From JABDQW01 sp942492025 (lineage in GTDB: Bacteria > Pseudomonadota > Gammaproteobacteria > SZUA-229): 64,000 nucleotides of DNA. Location: the NCBI GenBank assembly GCA_942492025.1, contig CALODJ010000004.1, positions 310,001 to 374,000 of the forward strand, read 5' to 3'. The notes below the pieces were generated by a model that had not been told where the DNA came from, ran no database searches, and was given only the letters and a program-made list of their open reading frames with translations. The first letter of the stretch is position 1. Each line of letters begins with the position of its first letter. Below are positions 7,968 through 17,700 of the stretch, one piece after another. The position numbers and the translations under genes were made by a program.

Positions 7968-8402
7968 ATGGCTAAAAAAGTAGACGCATACATCAAGCTG
8001 CAAGTCAGCGCTGGTGATGCCAATCCGAGTCCGCCTGTTGGTCCCGCGCTGGGTCAGCACGGTGTCAATATCATGGAATTCTGCAAGGCTTTCAATGCGG
8101 CTACCCAGAGTATGGAAAAAGGCCTGCCGGTTCCGGTAGTTATCACGGTTTACAGCGACAAAAGTTTTACTTTTATCACCAAGACACCGCCTGCGGCGAT
8201 TCTGCTGAAGAAGGCTGCGGGTATTAAAAGTGGCAGTGGTGAGCCGCATATCAACAAGGTTGGCAAGGTCAACCGTGCACAACTGGAAGAGATAGCCACC
8301 ACCAAGATGCCGGATCTGACCGCAGTGGATATGGATGCTGCGGTACGTACCATTGCGGGCACTGCACGCAGTATGGGTATTGAAACAGAGGGTGTGAACT
8401 GA
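7968..8402 (+). CDS. rplK: 50S ribosomal protein L11
   Basis: A component of the GTPase-associated centre that binds the 23S rRNA thiostrepton loop and is needed for RelA activation. It has 144 residues. The N-terminal domain carries the proline-rich PPVGPALGQHGVNIMEFCKA and the C-terminal RNA-binding domain has GTARSMGI. Its stop overlaps the rplA start by one base (TGATG), so translation is coupled. Confidence 0.98.
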   Translation: MAKKVDAYIKLQVSAGDANPSPPVGPALGQHGVNIMEFCKAFNAATQSMEKGLPVPVVITVYSDKSFTFITKTPPAAILLKKAAGIKSGSGEPHINKVGKVNRAQLEEIATTKMPDLTAVDMDAAVRTIAGTARSMGIETEGVN

Positions 8403-9094
8403 TGGCCAAACTGACGAAAAGACTCAAAACGATCAACGAAAAGGTCGACAGGGATCGGCTCTACCCGATCGATGAGGCGTTGACCCTGCTGAAAGAGCTG
8501 TCCACGGTTAAGTTCACCGAGTCTGTTGATATCAGTGTCAACCTCGGGATCGATCCGAAGAAGAGCGACCAGGTTGTACGCGGTGCGACTGTGCTGCCCA
8601 ATGGCACCGGCAAGGAGGTGCGTGTAGCCGTGTTCACCGAGGGAGAGAATGCCAAGGCAGCGGAAGCGGCGGGTGCAGATCTCATCGGTATGGATGATCT
8701 GGCTGAGCAGGTCAGAAAAGGCGAGTTTAATTTTGATGTGGTTATTGCATCACCTGATGCCATGCGCGTTGTTGGCTCCCTTGGGCAGATTCTCGGTCCG
8801 CGTGGTTTGATGCCTAATCCTAAAGTGGGTACAGTCACGCCCGATGTCGCTTCGGCAGTGAAAAACGCAAAATCGGGACAGGTGCGTTACCGTGTTGACA
8901 AGGGGGGCATCATCCATTGCTCCGTTGGCACCGTGAAATTTGATGTGGCTGCACTGAAAGAGAATATTCAAGGATTGATCGCTGATCTGGTCAAGGCCAA
9001 GCCGGCTGCGGCAAAAGGTATTTATTTGAAGAAAATTGCGGTTTCATCGACCATGGGTCCTGGAATTGCAATCGATCAGGCCAGTCTTAGCTAA
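8402..9094 (+). CDS. rplA: 50S ribosomal protein L1
   Basis: The L1 stalk protein, which helps release deacylated tRNA from the E site and is the usual translational repressor of rplKA. It has 230 residues, with NLGIDPKKSDQVVRG, LGPRGLMPNPKVGTV and a C-terminal KGIYLKKIAVSSTMGPG motif. It is followed by an unusual run of hairpins and not directly by rplJ. Confidence 0.98.
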   Translation: MAKLTKRLKTINEKVDRDRLYPIDEALTLLKELSTVKFTESVDISVNLGIDPKKSDQVVRGATVLPNGTGKEVRVAVFTEGENAKAAEAAGADLIGMDDLAEQVRKGEFNFDVVIASPDAMRVVGSLGQILGPRGLMPNPKVGTVTPDVASAVKNAKSGQVRYRVDKGGIIHCSVGTVKFDVAALKENIQGLIADLVKAKPAAAKGIYLKKIAVSSTMGPGIAIDQASLS

Positions 9095-9235
9095 GCCCGG
9101 AACAGGCCATCCATGGCCTGTCCGGGCACGCAAAAGCAAAAGTGTGATTTTTCTTTTGCTTCGTCTTTTGATAATGAATTATCAAAAGATGGCGGTATCT
9201 CCGTATACCGCGACCGAAATTTGAAGAATTCGGGG
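9095..9235 (+). other. Run of five consecutive hairpins between rplA and the rplJ leader
   Basis: Starting on the base after the rplA stop: (1) 9095-9127, GCCCGGA(A)CAGGCCAT pairing with ATGGCCTGTCCGGGC; (2) 9134-9161, AAGCAAAAG with CTTTTGCTT; (3) 9165-9188, a perfect 24-bp palindrome centred on TGAA; (4) 9192-9211, GCGGTAT with ATACCGC; (5) about 9214-9233, CCGAA with TTCGG. None has a long T tract. Candidate roles are RNA processing, differential stability of rplKA versus rplJL mRNA, or partial termination. Confidence 0.6.
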
Positions 9236-9289
9236 TGATCGGCATTGCTGGTTATTCCGGTGATTTGACAGCCGAGTTGTCGGTGACGT

Positions 9290-9375
9290 CAAAGACCGCA
9301 GGTGCGCTTCGATCTGTTCGTGGTGCTTAATTCCCTGCGCAGATGGTGCAGCTTCAGATTCTGTGATCTGAAGAC
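9290..9375 (+). promoter_or_regulatory. L10 leader (autogenous L10-L7/L12 binding site)
   Basis: The block AAAGACCGCAGGTGCG (9291 on) and CTTAATTCCCTGCGCAGATG (9326-9345), followed by a perfect 8-bp stem (9352-9359 with 9366-9373), resembles the conserved rplJ leader of enterobacteria, where L10 complexed with L7/L12 represses translation. It sits about 90 nt upstream of the rplJ start, as expected. Similarity is judged from memory of the E. coli leader. Confidence 0.72.
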
Positions 9376-9464
9376 ACCGAGGGGGAGTCAACCGTTTGAC
9401 TCATTAACTTGGCTGAGGTCGTTCCCTGATCGTGGAACAGCCGAGGCTTAACTGGAGAGCTAAA

Positions 9465-9995
9465 GTGGCACTTAATCTTGAAGACAAGAAATCAATTGTC
9501 GCTGAGGTATCTACGATTGCAGCGAGTGCACTTTCGGCTGTTGCGGCTGAATATCGTGGATTGAGCGTTGATGAAATGACCGATCTTCGTGCCAGAGCGC
9601 GCAACGAAGGTGTTTATCTGCGTGTCATCAAGAACTCGCTGACCAAGCGTGCCATTGATGGTACTGATTTCGAGTGTATGCAGGATTCACTGGTGGGCCC
9701 GTTAGTCATGGCCTTTTCCCAGGAAGATCCGGGTGCAGCCGCTCGACTCGTCAAGGATTTCTCCAAGCAACACGACAAGCTGATTGCCAAAGTGCTTGCT
9801 GTTGGCGGTCAATTGCTTGATGCCAGCGAGATTGATCGTCTGGCCAAGCTGCCAAACCGTGAGCAGGCTATTAGCATGTTGATGGCGGTGATGAAGGCGC
9901 CGATAGAGAAATTCGTCCGTACGATGAACGAACCGCATGCGAAACTTGTTCGCACAGTGGCCGCCGTGCGTGACCAAAAAGAGACGAGTGCGTAG
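9465..9995 (+). CDS. rplJ: 50S ribosomal protein L10
   Basis: Anchors the L7/L12 stalk to 23S rRNA and, as the L10-L12 complex, represses its own mRNA. GTG 9465 was selected because it yields the family N-terminus ALNLEDKKSIVAEV and lies six bases after a GGAGA Shine-Dalgarno; an in-frame GTG at 9432 would add an atypical 11-residue extension. Size is 176 residues. The C-terminal part (after about 130) supplies the L12-binding helix. Confidence 0.96.
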   Translation: MALNLEDKKSIVAEVSTIAASALSAVAAEYRGLSVDEMTDLRARARNEGVYLRVIKNSLTKRAIDGTDFECMQDSLVGPLVMAFSQEDPGAAARLVKDFSKQHDKLIAKVLAVGGQLLDASEIDRLAKLPNREQAISMLMAVMKAPIEKFVRTMNEPHAKLVRTVAAVRDQKETSA

Positions 9996-10044
9996 TAACC
10001 AACGCTACTTTACATTTATTTAACTATTAATCTGGAGAAGAATC

Positions 10045-10425
10045 GTGGCTGTTTCACAAGACGAAATTCTGGAAACCATATCCAACATGTCCGTAATGGA
10101 AGTCGTAGACCTGATATCCGCTATGGAAGAGAAATTTGGTGTTTCTGCCGCAGCAGCGGTTGCCGCCATGCCTGCCGCTGCTGCTGACGCTGGCGGAGAA
10201 GCTGCTGCCGAGAAGGACGAGTTTGATGTTGTTCTCGCAGGCATTGGTGAAAACAAGGTTGCTGTTATCAAGGCCGTACGTGCCATCACCGGTCAGGGCC
10301 TTAAAGACGCTAAAGATACCGTTGAAAGCGCACCTGCCACTATTAAGGAAGGTGCCACCAAAGACGAAGCTGAAGAACTCAAAAAACAGCTTGAAGAAGC
10401 TGGCGCGTCTGTCGAACTCAAGTAG
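10045..10425 (+). CDS. rplL: 50S ribosomal protein L7/L12
   Basis: The multicopy stalk protein that recruits translational GTPases. It has 126 residues: an N-terminal dimerisation domain, an Ala-rich hinge (about 34-55) and a C-terminal domain with EFDVVLAGIGENKVAVIKAVR. The start is GTG 10045, with GGAGAAG just upstream. It lies 49 bp after rplJ. Confidence 0.98.
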   Translation: MAVSQDEILETISNMSVMEVVDLISAMEEKFGVSAAAAVAAMPAAAADAGGEAAAEKDEFDVVLAGIGENKVAVIKAVRAITGQGLKDAKDTVESAPATIKEGATKDEAEELKKQLEEAGASVELK

Positions 10426-10452
10426 ACAGAACGCTGAAGCTGGGATTTCAGC

Positions 10453-10512
10453 AACAGGACAGGCTGGTAGCCTTTGTTTTTAAAACAAGGGGGCTGCCGG
10501 CCTTTTCCTGTT
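10453..10512 (+). terminator. rplL-rpoB intercistronic hairpin (attenuator/processing site)
   Basis: A two-part stem: AACAGGA (10453-10459) with TCCTGTT (10506-10512), enclosing GGCTGGTAGCC with a GGGGGCTGCCGGCC arm. A weaker structure, AAACC..GGGTTT followed by CGGTTTTTTTAA, lies near 10580-10605. In E. coli this junction holds a partial terminator and an RNase III site that set the ratio of r-proteins to RNA polymerase. Confidence 0.6.
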
Positions 10513-10631
10513 TCCAGACAAAAATGCTGGAACGATTGACCGTTGATGAGCTGACCTGGCGGTTTGTCACGGACGCAAAACCTGTAAGGGTTTCGGTTTT
10601 TTTAATTTAGACGCGCAATAGAGGATTACTG

Positions 10632-13600
10632 ATGGCATATTCTTTTACCGAGAAAAAACGCATCCGTAAGGATTTCGGTAAACGTCCACCTATTTTGGAG
10701 GTGCCCTACCTGCTTTCGATGCAGCTTGACTCATTCAGAGGCTTTTTACAGTCTGATGTGAGTGAAAAAGAGCGTACTGAAATGGGACTGCATGGTGCTT
10801 TCACTTCTGTTTTCCCGATAGTCAGCTATTCCGGGCATGTGGAACTGCAGTACGTTAATTACACACTGGGCAAACCGGTATTTGATGTCAAAGAGTGTCA
10901 GCTGCGTGGAATGACTTATGCAGCCCCATTGCGCGTTACCATGCGTCTTGCGATTTATGACAAAGAAGCCAAGAAGAAAACAACACCCAAGGCCGTGAAA
11001 GAACAGGAGGTCTACATGGGTGAAATGCCGTTGATGACCGATAATGGCACCTTTGTCATCAATGGTACCGAACGTGTTATCGTTTCACAGCTGCACCGAT
11101 CACCGGGCGTGCTGTTCGACCACGACAAGGGTAAGACGCATTCTTCCGGCAAGATCCTGTATTCTGCGCGTGTTATTCCGTATCGTGGTTCATGGCTTGA
11201 TTTCGAGTTTGATCCGAAGGACTGCGTATTCGTGCGCATCGACCGCCGTCGCAAGTTGCCGGCTACCATTTTACTGCGTGCACTGGGATACAGTAACGAG
11301 CAGATCCTCGATATCTTCTTCGAAACGATTGAATACACGTTTACCAAGGAAGGCATCAGTTTTGATCTGGTGCCCGAGCGACTGCGCGGTGAAACCACAA
11401 GTTTTGATATCAAGGCCGGGAAAGAGGTCATCGTTGAAGCCGGGCGTCGTGTCACCATGCGGCATATCAAGCAACTCGAGAGCAAAAAAATCAAGAAGCT
11501 GAATGCGACGCTTGATTACCTCAACGGTAAAGTGCTGGCCCACGATATTATCGATACGGAAACAGGTGAGATTATTGCGCCCGCCAATGCCGAGTTCACT
11601 GAAGAGCTGGTTGCCCTTCTGCAGGAGCACGATATTCGATCATTCAGGGTGATCTATACCAATGACCTGGAAGCCGGACCTTTCATCTCCAATACGCTGA
11701 GACTGGATGCGACTATCACCCAGCTGGAAGCGCAGATCGAAATCTACCGCATGATGCGCCCGGGTGAGCCGCCGACGAAAGATGCGGCCGAAAACCTGTT
11801 CAATAACCTTTTCTTCACCACAGATCGTTATGATCTATCCGCGGTTGGACGCATGAAATTCAATCGCCGCCTCGGCATCGTCGATGAAGAACGAGGAGGA
11901 ACACTGAGCCAGGAAGATATCCTCGCTGTGCTCAAGGAATTGATCAATATTCGCAACGGCAAGGGTACGGTTGACGATATTGACCACCTTGGTAACCGCC
12001 GCATTCGCTGCGTCGGCGAGATGGCGGAAAACACGTTTCGTGTTGGCCTTGTGCGCGTTGAACGCGCGGTCAAAGAGCGTTTGACAACCGCCGAACAGGA
12101 CGAGCTGATGCCGCAGGATCTTATCAATGCAAAACCAGTTGCCGCTGCAATGAAAGAATTCTTTGGATCAAGCCAGCTGTCGCAGTTCATGGACCAGAAC
12201 AACCCGTTGTCGGAAGTCACACACAAACGCCGTGTTTCGGCGCTCGGTCCCGGGGGACTGACGCGCGAGCGAGCAGGCTTCGAGGTCCGTGACGTTCACC
12301 CCACCCATTACGGTCGGGTGTGTCCGATCGAGACCCCGGAAGGCCCGAACATCGGTCTGATCAACTCACTGTCTGTGTATGCGCGTACCAATGAGTATGG
12401 CTTCCTGGAAACGCCCTATCGCAAGGTTATAGACGGCAGGGCAACGGCAGATATTGATTACCTGTCTGCGATCGAGGAAAGTAATTTCATGATTGCCCAG
12501 GCCAACGCTACGTTGGACGCCGAGGGCAAGCTGCTGGATGAGCTGGTGTCATGCCGCTACAGCAACGAATTCACGCTCGCTTCACCGGGCCAGATCGAAT
12601 ATATGGATGTGTCACCCAAACAAATCGTCTCTGTAGCGGCATCACTGATTCCGTTCCTCGAGCATGATGACGCCAACCGTGCCCTGATGGGTTCCAACAT
12701 GCAGCGTCAGGCAGTACCCACGCTGCGTGCGCAGAAACCTCTGGTCGGTACCGGTATGGAACGTACGGTTGCGCTCGATTCCGGTTCCTCAGTGGTTGCA
12801 CGCCGTGGCGGAAAGGTCGAGTCAGTTGATGCGGGCCGTATTGTGATTCGGGTCAACGATGATGAAGCAACGGGTGACAGCGCCGGTGTCGATATTTACG
12901 GCTTGACCAAATACACCCGCTCGAATCAGAACACCTGCATGAATCAGCGTCCTCTGGTTATCGTCGGTGATGAGGTGTCTCGAGGCGATGCAATTGCTGA
13001 TGGCCCCTCGACCGATATGGGCGAGCTTGCGCTCGGGCAGAACATGCTGGTCGCGTTCATGCCCTGGAACGGTTATAACTTCGAGGACTCGATTCTGATC
13101 TCAGAGCGTGTCGTTGAGGAAGACCGATACACCACGATTCATATCGAAGAACTGTCGTGTGTTGCGCGTGACACCAAGCTCGGTTCCGAAGAAATTACCG
13201 CTGATATTCCCAATGTCAGTGAGGGCTTGCTGTCAAAGCTCGACGAGTCGGGTGTGGTTTATGTTGGTGCTGAGGTAAGGCCCAATGACATTCTTGTCGG
13301 CAAGGTGACGCCGAAAGGTGAAACACAGCTGACCGCGGAAGAGAAGCTTTTACGCGCGATATTCGGTGAGAAAGCGTCTGATGTCAAAGACACCTCGCTA
13401 CGCGTGCCGTCGGGCATGGAGGGTACCGTGATAGGTGTGCAGGTATTCACCCGTGATGGTGTTGAAAAAGACAAACGTGCCCTTGAAATCGAAGAAATGG
13501 AAATCGCACAGGTCAGAAAGGATGTCGATGCCCAGTGGCACATCATCGAAGAAGATCTATACGACCGCATGGAGAACCTGATGGTCGGAAAGCAGGCCGC

Positions 13601-14714
13601 TGGCGGACCAAAGGGTTTGAAGGCGGGCGCGAAGATCTCCAAGAGCTATCTTGACGAGCTGGACCGCAAAAAGTGGGCCGAAATCCGTCTCAAGAACGAG
13701 CAGGCAAACGAACAGATGGAATTGCTGGCCAAGCAGTTGAAGGAACAGCGCAAGCGCCTGGATGAGCTGTTCGATGAGAAGAAAGGCAAGTTGACGGCCG
13801 GTGATGATCTCGCACCGGGTGTTCTCAAGATGGTCAAGGTTTATATGGCGGTGAAGCGCCGGATGCAACCGGGAGATAAGATGGCCGGACGTCACGGAAA
13901 CAAGGGTGTGGTGTCGATGATCGTACCGGTCGAAGACATGCCATATACCGCGGATGGTACACCGGTTGATATTGTTCTGAATCCACTCGGCGTGCCGTCA
14001 CGTATGAACGTTGGTCAGATTCTCGAAACCCATTTGGGCTGGGCGGCCAGGGGGCTCGGCAACGAGATCGGCAAGATGCTCGATCAGCAGGCCGGTGTTA
14101 CGGAGATTCGCAAGTTCCTTGACCAGATTTATAACCATAATGACAAAAAGGTTGAGCTGACATCGTTCGAAGATGATGCGTTGCTCGAGCTGGCTGGGAA
14201 CCTGCGTGACGGCGTACCCATGGCCACGCCCGTGTTCGATGGTGCTGAGGAAAGTGAAATCCATCGTATGCTCGAACTGGCTAATTTACCAATATCGGGG
14301 CAAACAACCCTGTACGACGGTCGAACCGGTGAGGCATTTGAACGCCCTGTGACGATTGGCTACAAGTACATGCTCAAGCTGAACCATCTCATCGATGACA
14401 AGATGCATGCGCGTTCGACCGGTCCTTACAGTCTGGTCACGCAGCAGCCGCTGGGCGGTAAGGCACAGTTCGGCGGACAGCGTTTCGGCGAAATGGAAGT
14501 CTGGGCGCTCGAAGCCTATGGTGCTGCCTACACCCTGCAGGAAATGCTGACCGTCAAGTCAGACGACGTGGCCGGCCGTAACAAGATGTACAAGAACATC
14601 GTTGATGGCGACCATCGCATGGAGCCGGGCATGCCGGAATCATTCAATGTTCTGCTCAAGGAGATCCGCGCCCTTGGCCTCAACATCGAACTCGAGCAGG
14701 AACAGGACTCCTGA
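10632..14714 (+). CDS. rpoB: DNA-directed RNA polymerase subunit beta
   Basis: Forms one half of the RNA polymerase active-site cleft. It has 1360 residues, close to 1342 in E. coli. The rifampicin-binding cluster (about 512-545; SQFMDQNNPLSEVTHKRRVSALGPGG) has the wild-type residues at the positions equivalent to D516, H526 and S531, so rifampicin sensitivity is predicted. PGDKMAGRHGNKGV near the C-terminal third carries the active-site lysines. A GAGGA Shine-Dalgarno precedes the ATG. It is 54 bp from rpoC. Confidence 0.99.
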   Translation: MAYSFTEKKRIRKDFGKRPPILEVPYLLSMQLDSFRGFLQSDVSEKERTEMGLHGAFTSVFPIVSYSGHVELQYVNYTLGKPVFDVKECQLRGMTYAAPLRVTMRLAIYDKEAKKKTTPKAVKEQEVYMGEMPLMTDNGTFVINGTERVIVSQLHRSPGVLFDHDKGKTHSSGKILYSARVIPYRGSWLDFEFDPKDCVFVRIDRRRKLPATILLRALGYSNEQILDIFFETIEYTFTKEGISFDLVPERLRGETTSFDIKAGKEVIVEAGRRVTMRHIKQLESKKIKKLNATLDYLNGKVLAHDIIDTETGEIIAPANAEFTEELVALLQEHDIRSFRVIYTNDLEAGPFISNTLRLDATITQLEAQIEIYRMMRPGEPPTKDAAENLFNNLFFTTDRYDLSAVGRMKFNRRLGIVDEERGGTLSQEDILAVLKELINIRNGKGTVDDIDHLGNRRIRCVGEMAENTFRVGLVRVERAVKERLTTAEQDELMPQDLINAKPVAAAMKEFFGSSQLSQFMDQNNPLSEVTHKRRVSALGPGGLTRERAGFEVRDVHPTHYGRVCPIETPEGPNIGLINSLSVYARTNEYGFLETPYRKVIDGRATADIDYLSAIEESNFMIAQANATLDAEGKLLDELVSCRYSNEFTLASPGQIEYMDVSPKQIVSVAASLIPFLEHDDANRALMGSNMQRQAVPTLRAQKPLVGTGMERTVALDSGSSVVARRGGKVESVDAGRIVIRVNDDEATGDSAGVDIYGLTKYTRSNQNTCMNQRPLVIVGDEVSRGDAIADGPSTDMGELALGQNMLVAFMPWNGYNFEDSILISERVVEEDRYTTIHIEELSCVARDTKLGSEEITADIPNVSEGLLSKLDESGVVYVGAEVRPNDILVGKVTPKGETQLTAEEKLLRAIFGEKASDVKDTSLRVPSGMEGTVIGVQVFTRDGVEKDKRALEIEEMEIAQVRKDVDAQWHIIEEDLYDRMENLMVGKQAAGGPKGLKAGAKISKSYLDELDRKKWAEIRLKNEQANEQMELLAKQLKEQRKRLDELFDEKKGKLTAGDDLAPGVLKMVKVYMAVKRRMQPGDKMAGRHGNKGVVSMIVPVEDMPYTADGTPVDIVLNPLGVPSRMNVGQILETHLGWAARGLGNEIGKMLDQQAGVTEIRKFLDQIYNHNDKKVELTSFEDDALLELAGNLRDGVPMATPVFDGAEESEIHRMLELANLPISGQTTLYDGRTGEAFERPVTIGYKYMLKLNHLIDDKMHARSTGPYSLVTQQPLGGKAQFGGQRFGEMEVWALEAYGAAYTLQEMLTVKSDDVAGRNKMYKNIVDGDHRMEPGMPESFNVLLKEIRALGLNIELEQEQDS

Positions 14715-14768
14715 GTCCCGGTTTCCAGATAACGAATTAAAACAGATCAGACATCGGGAGCAAGCGCC

Positions 14769-17700
14769 TTGAAAGATCTACTCAAGCTGATAAAACAGCA
14801 AAGTTCAGAAGAAGACTTTGATTCAATCCGAATCAGTCTGGCATCGCCGCAGATGATCCATTCATGGTCATTCGGAGAGGTAAAAAAACCTGAAACAATC
14901 AATTATCGTACCTTCAAACCGGAACGTGACGGTTTGTTCTGTGCCAAGATTTTCGGCCCGGTCAAGGACTACGAGTGTCTGTGCGGTAAATATAAGCGAT
15001 TGAAACATCGCGGTGTGGTTTGTGAAAAGTGTGGTGTTGAAGTCACACAGTCGAAGGTACGGCGCGAGCGCATGGGCCACATCGACCTGGCCAGTCCGGT
15101 CGCGCACATCTGGTTTCTGAAGTCACTGCCCTCACGTATCGGCCTGCTGCTCGATATGACCTTGCGAGAAATCGAACGCATTCTGTACTTCGAGGCCTTC
15201 GTGGTGATCGATCCGGGTCTGACAACACTGGAAAAGGGCCAGTTGCTGACGGACGATACCTACCTCGAAGCGATTGAAGAGCACGGTGATGAATTCGATG
15301 CACGTATGGGTGCGGAAGCCATCTATGAAATGCTCACCAGCATCAATCTGGAGCGGGAGGCTGCTCAGATTCGGGAAGACATGGGCGCAACCAAGTCAGA
15401 AACCAAGCTCAAGCGCCTGGCCAAACGCCTGAAGCTGGTTGAATCATTTCAGTTATCCGGAAATCGTCCCGAGTGGATGATCATGACGGTGCTACCGGTG
15501 TTGCCGCCGGATCTGCGACCGCTGGTACCGCTCGATGGTGGTCGTTTTGCGACGTCGGATCTGAACGACCTGTACCGTCGTGTGATCAATCGTAACAACC
15601 GTCTGCGTCGCCTGCTGGAACTGTATGCGCCGGATATTATCGTACGCAACGAAAAACGCATGTTGCAGGAATCGGTCGATGCATTGCTGGATAACGGTCG
15701 TCGTGGTCGCGCCATTACCGGCACCAACAAGCGTCCATTGAAATCACTGGCTGACATGATCAAGGGTAAACAGGGTCGTTTCCGCCAGAATCTGCTGGGC
15801 AAGCGTGTGGATTATTCCGGGCGTTCCGTGATCGTGGTTGGCCCGACATTAAAACTGCATCAATGTGGCTTGCCGAAAAAAATGTCACTCGAGCTGTTCA
15901 AACCGTTTATCTTCAACAAACTGCTGCGTCGTGGTCTGGCTACCACGATCAAGGCCGCGAAAAAACTGGTGGAAAAAGAGGGTACCGAAGTCTGGGATAT
16001 CCTGGAACAGGTTATACGTGAGCATCCGGTGATGCTCAACCGCGCACCCACACTGCACCGCCTCGGTATCCAGGCATTTGAACCGGTATTGATCGAAGGC
16101 AAGGCCATTCAATTGCATCCGCTGGTGTGTACGGCATTCAATGCGGATTTCGACGGTGACCAGATGGCTGTCCATGTACCGCTCTCAATCGAGGCACAGC
16201 TCGAAACGCGTGCCTTGATGATGTCAACCAACAACATCCTGTCGCCCGCTTCAGGTGAACCGATTATTGTACCCTCACAGGATATCGTGCTCGGACTGTA
16301 CTACATGACCCGTGAGTCGATCAATGCACCGGGTGAAGGCATGGCCTTTGCCGACATTGATGAAGTGCACCGTGCACGCGAGAGCGGTGCCGCTCATCTG
16401 CAGGCCAAATGCAAGGCGCGGGTGCGTGAAGTGGTGTTTGATCATGAAGGCAATCCGCTCGAGCGTCGCATCATCGTCGATACGACCGTCGGTCGTGCCA
16501 TGTTGTCCGAGATACTGCCGGAAGGCCTGCCTTTCGAGCTGGTTAACCGCGACCTGAACAAGAAGGCCATCTCCAATCTGATCAACGCCTGCTATCGCCA
16601 GGTGGGTCTGAAAGAAACCGTTATTTTTGCCGACCAGTTGATGTACACCGGTTTCCGTTATTCGACCCGGGCGGGGGTATCCATCGCGATCGATGACATG
16701 GTCATCCCCGAAGAGAAGGAAGCAATACTGGGTGCAGCTGAAACAGAGGTGAAGGAGATCCAGGATCAGTATTCATCGGGACTGGTGACCAATGGTGAAC
16801 GTTACAACAAGGTGGTTGACATCTGGTCACACGCCAATGATGCCGTCGCCAAGGCGATGATGGACAAGCTCGGCACTGAAGAAGTTCTGGATGCGGAAGG
16901 TCAGAAAGTCCGGCAGACCTCATTCAACAATATCTTTATTATGGCGGATTCCGGTGCGCGTGGTTCAGCGGCCCAGATTCGTCAGCTTGCCGGCATGCGT
17001 GGCCTGATGGCCAAACCGGACGGCTCCATCATCGAGACACCCATCACGGCGAATTTCCGTGAAGGCCTTAACGTCCTGCAGTACTTCATCTCCACGCACG
17101 GTGCGCGCAAAGGTCTGGCTGATACCGCGTTGAAGACGGCAAACTCCGGTTATCTGACGCGCCGTCTGGTTGATGTTGCACAGGATCTGGTGGTTGTGAA
17201 TGATGACTGTGGAACTGAAAACGGCCTGTTGATGCAGCCCATCATTGAGGGCGGTGATGTGGTTATGCCTCTGAATGAGCTGGTACTTGGTCGTGTTGTG
17301 GCAGTTGATGTCGTGCGTGCTGGTACTGATGAGGTGGTTGTTCCTGCGGGTACCTTCCTCGATGAACAATGGGTCGAGCAACTCGAGGCACTTGGTGTTG
17401 ATGAAATGCTGGTGCGTTCTGTTATCACCTGCGAAAACACACATGGTATTTGTGCCAAGTGTTATGGTCGTGATCTGGCTCGTGGTCATATCGTAAACAA
17501 GGGTGAAGCCATCGGTGTTATTGCCGCGCAGTCGATTGGTGAGCCGGGTACGCAGCTGACTATGCGTACTTTCCATATCGGTGGTGCTGCCAGTCGTGCG
17601 GCATCGGCCAGCAACATCGCTGTGAAAAACAAGGGCAGTGTGCGCCTGCATCACATCAAGGTGGTTGAACAGGCCAATGGTAACCTGGTTGCGGTGTCCC

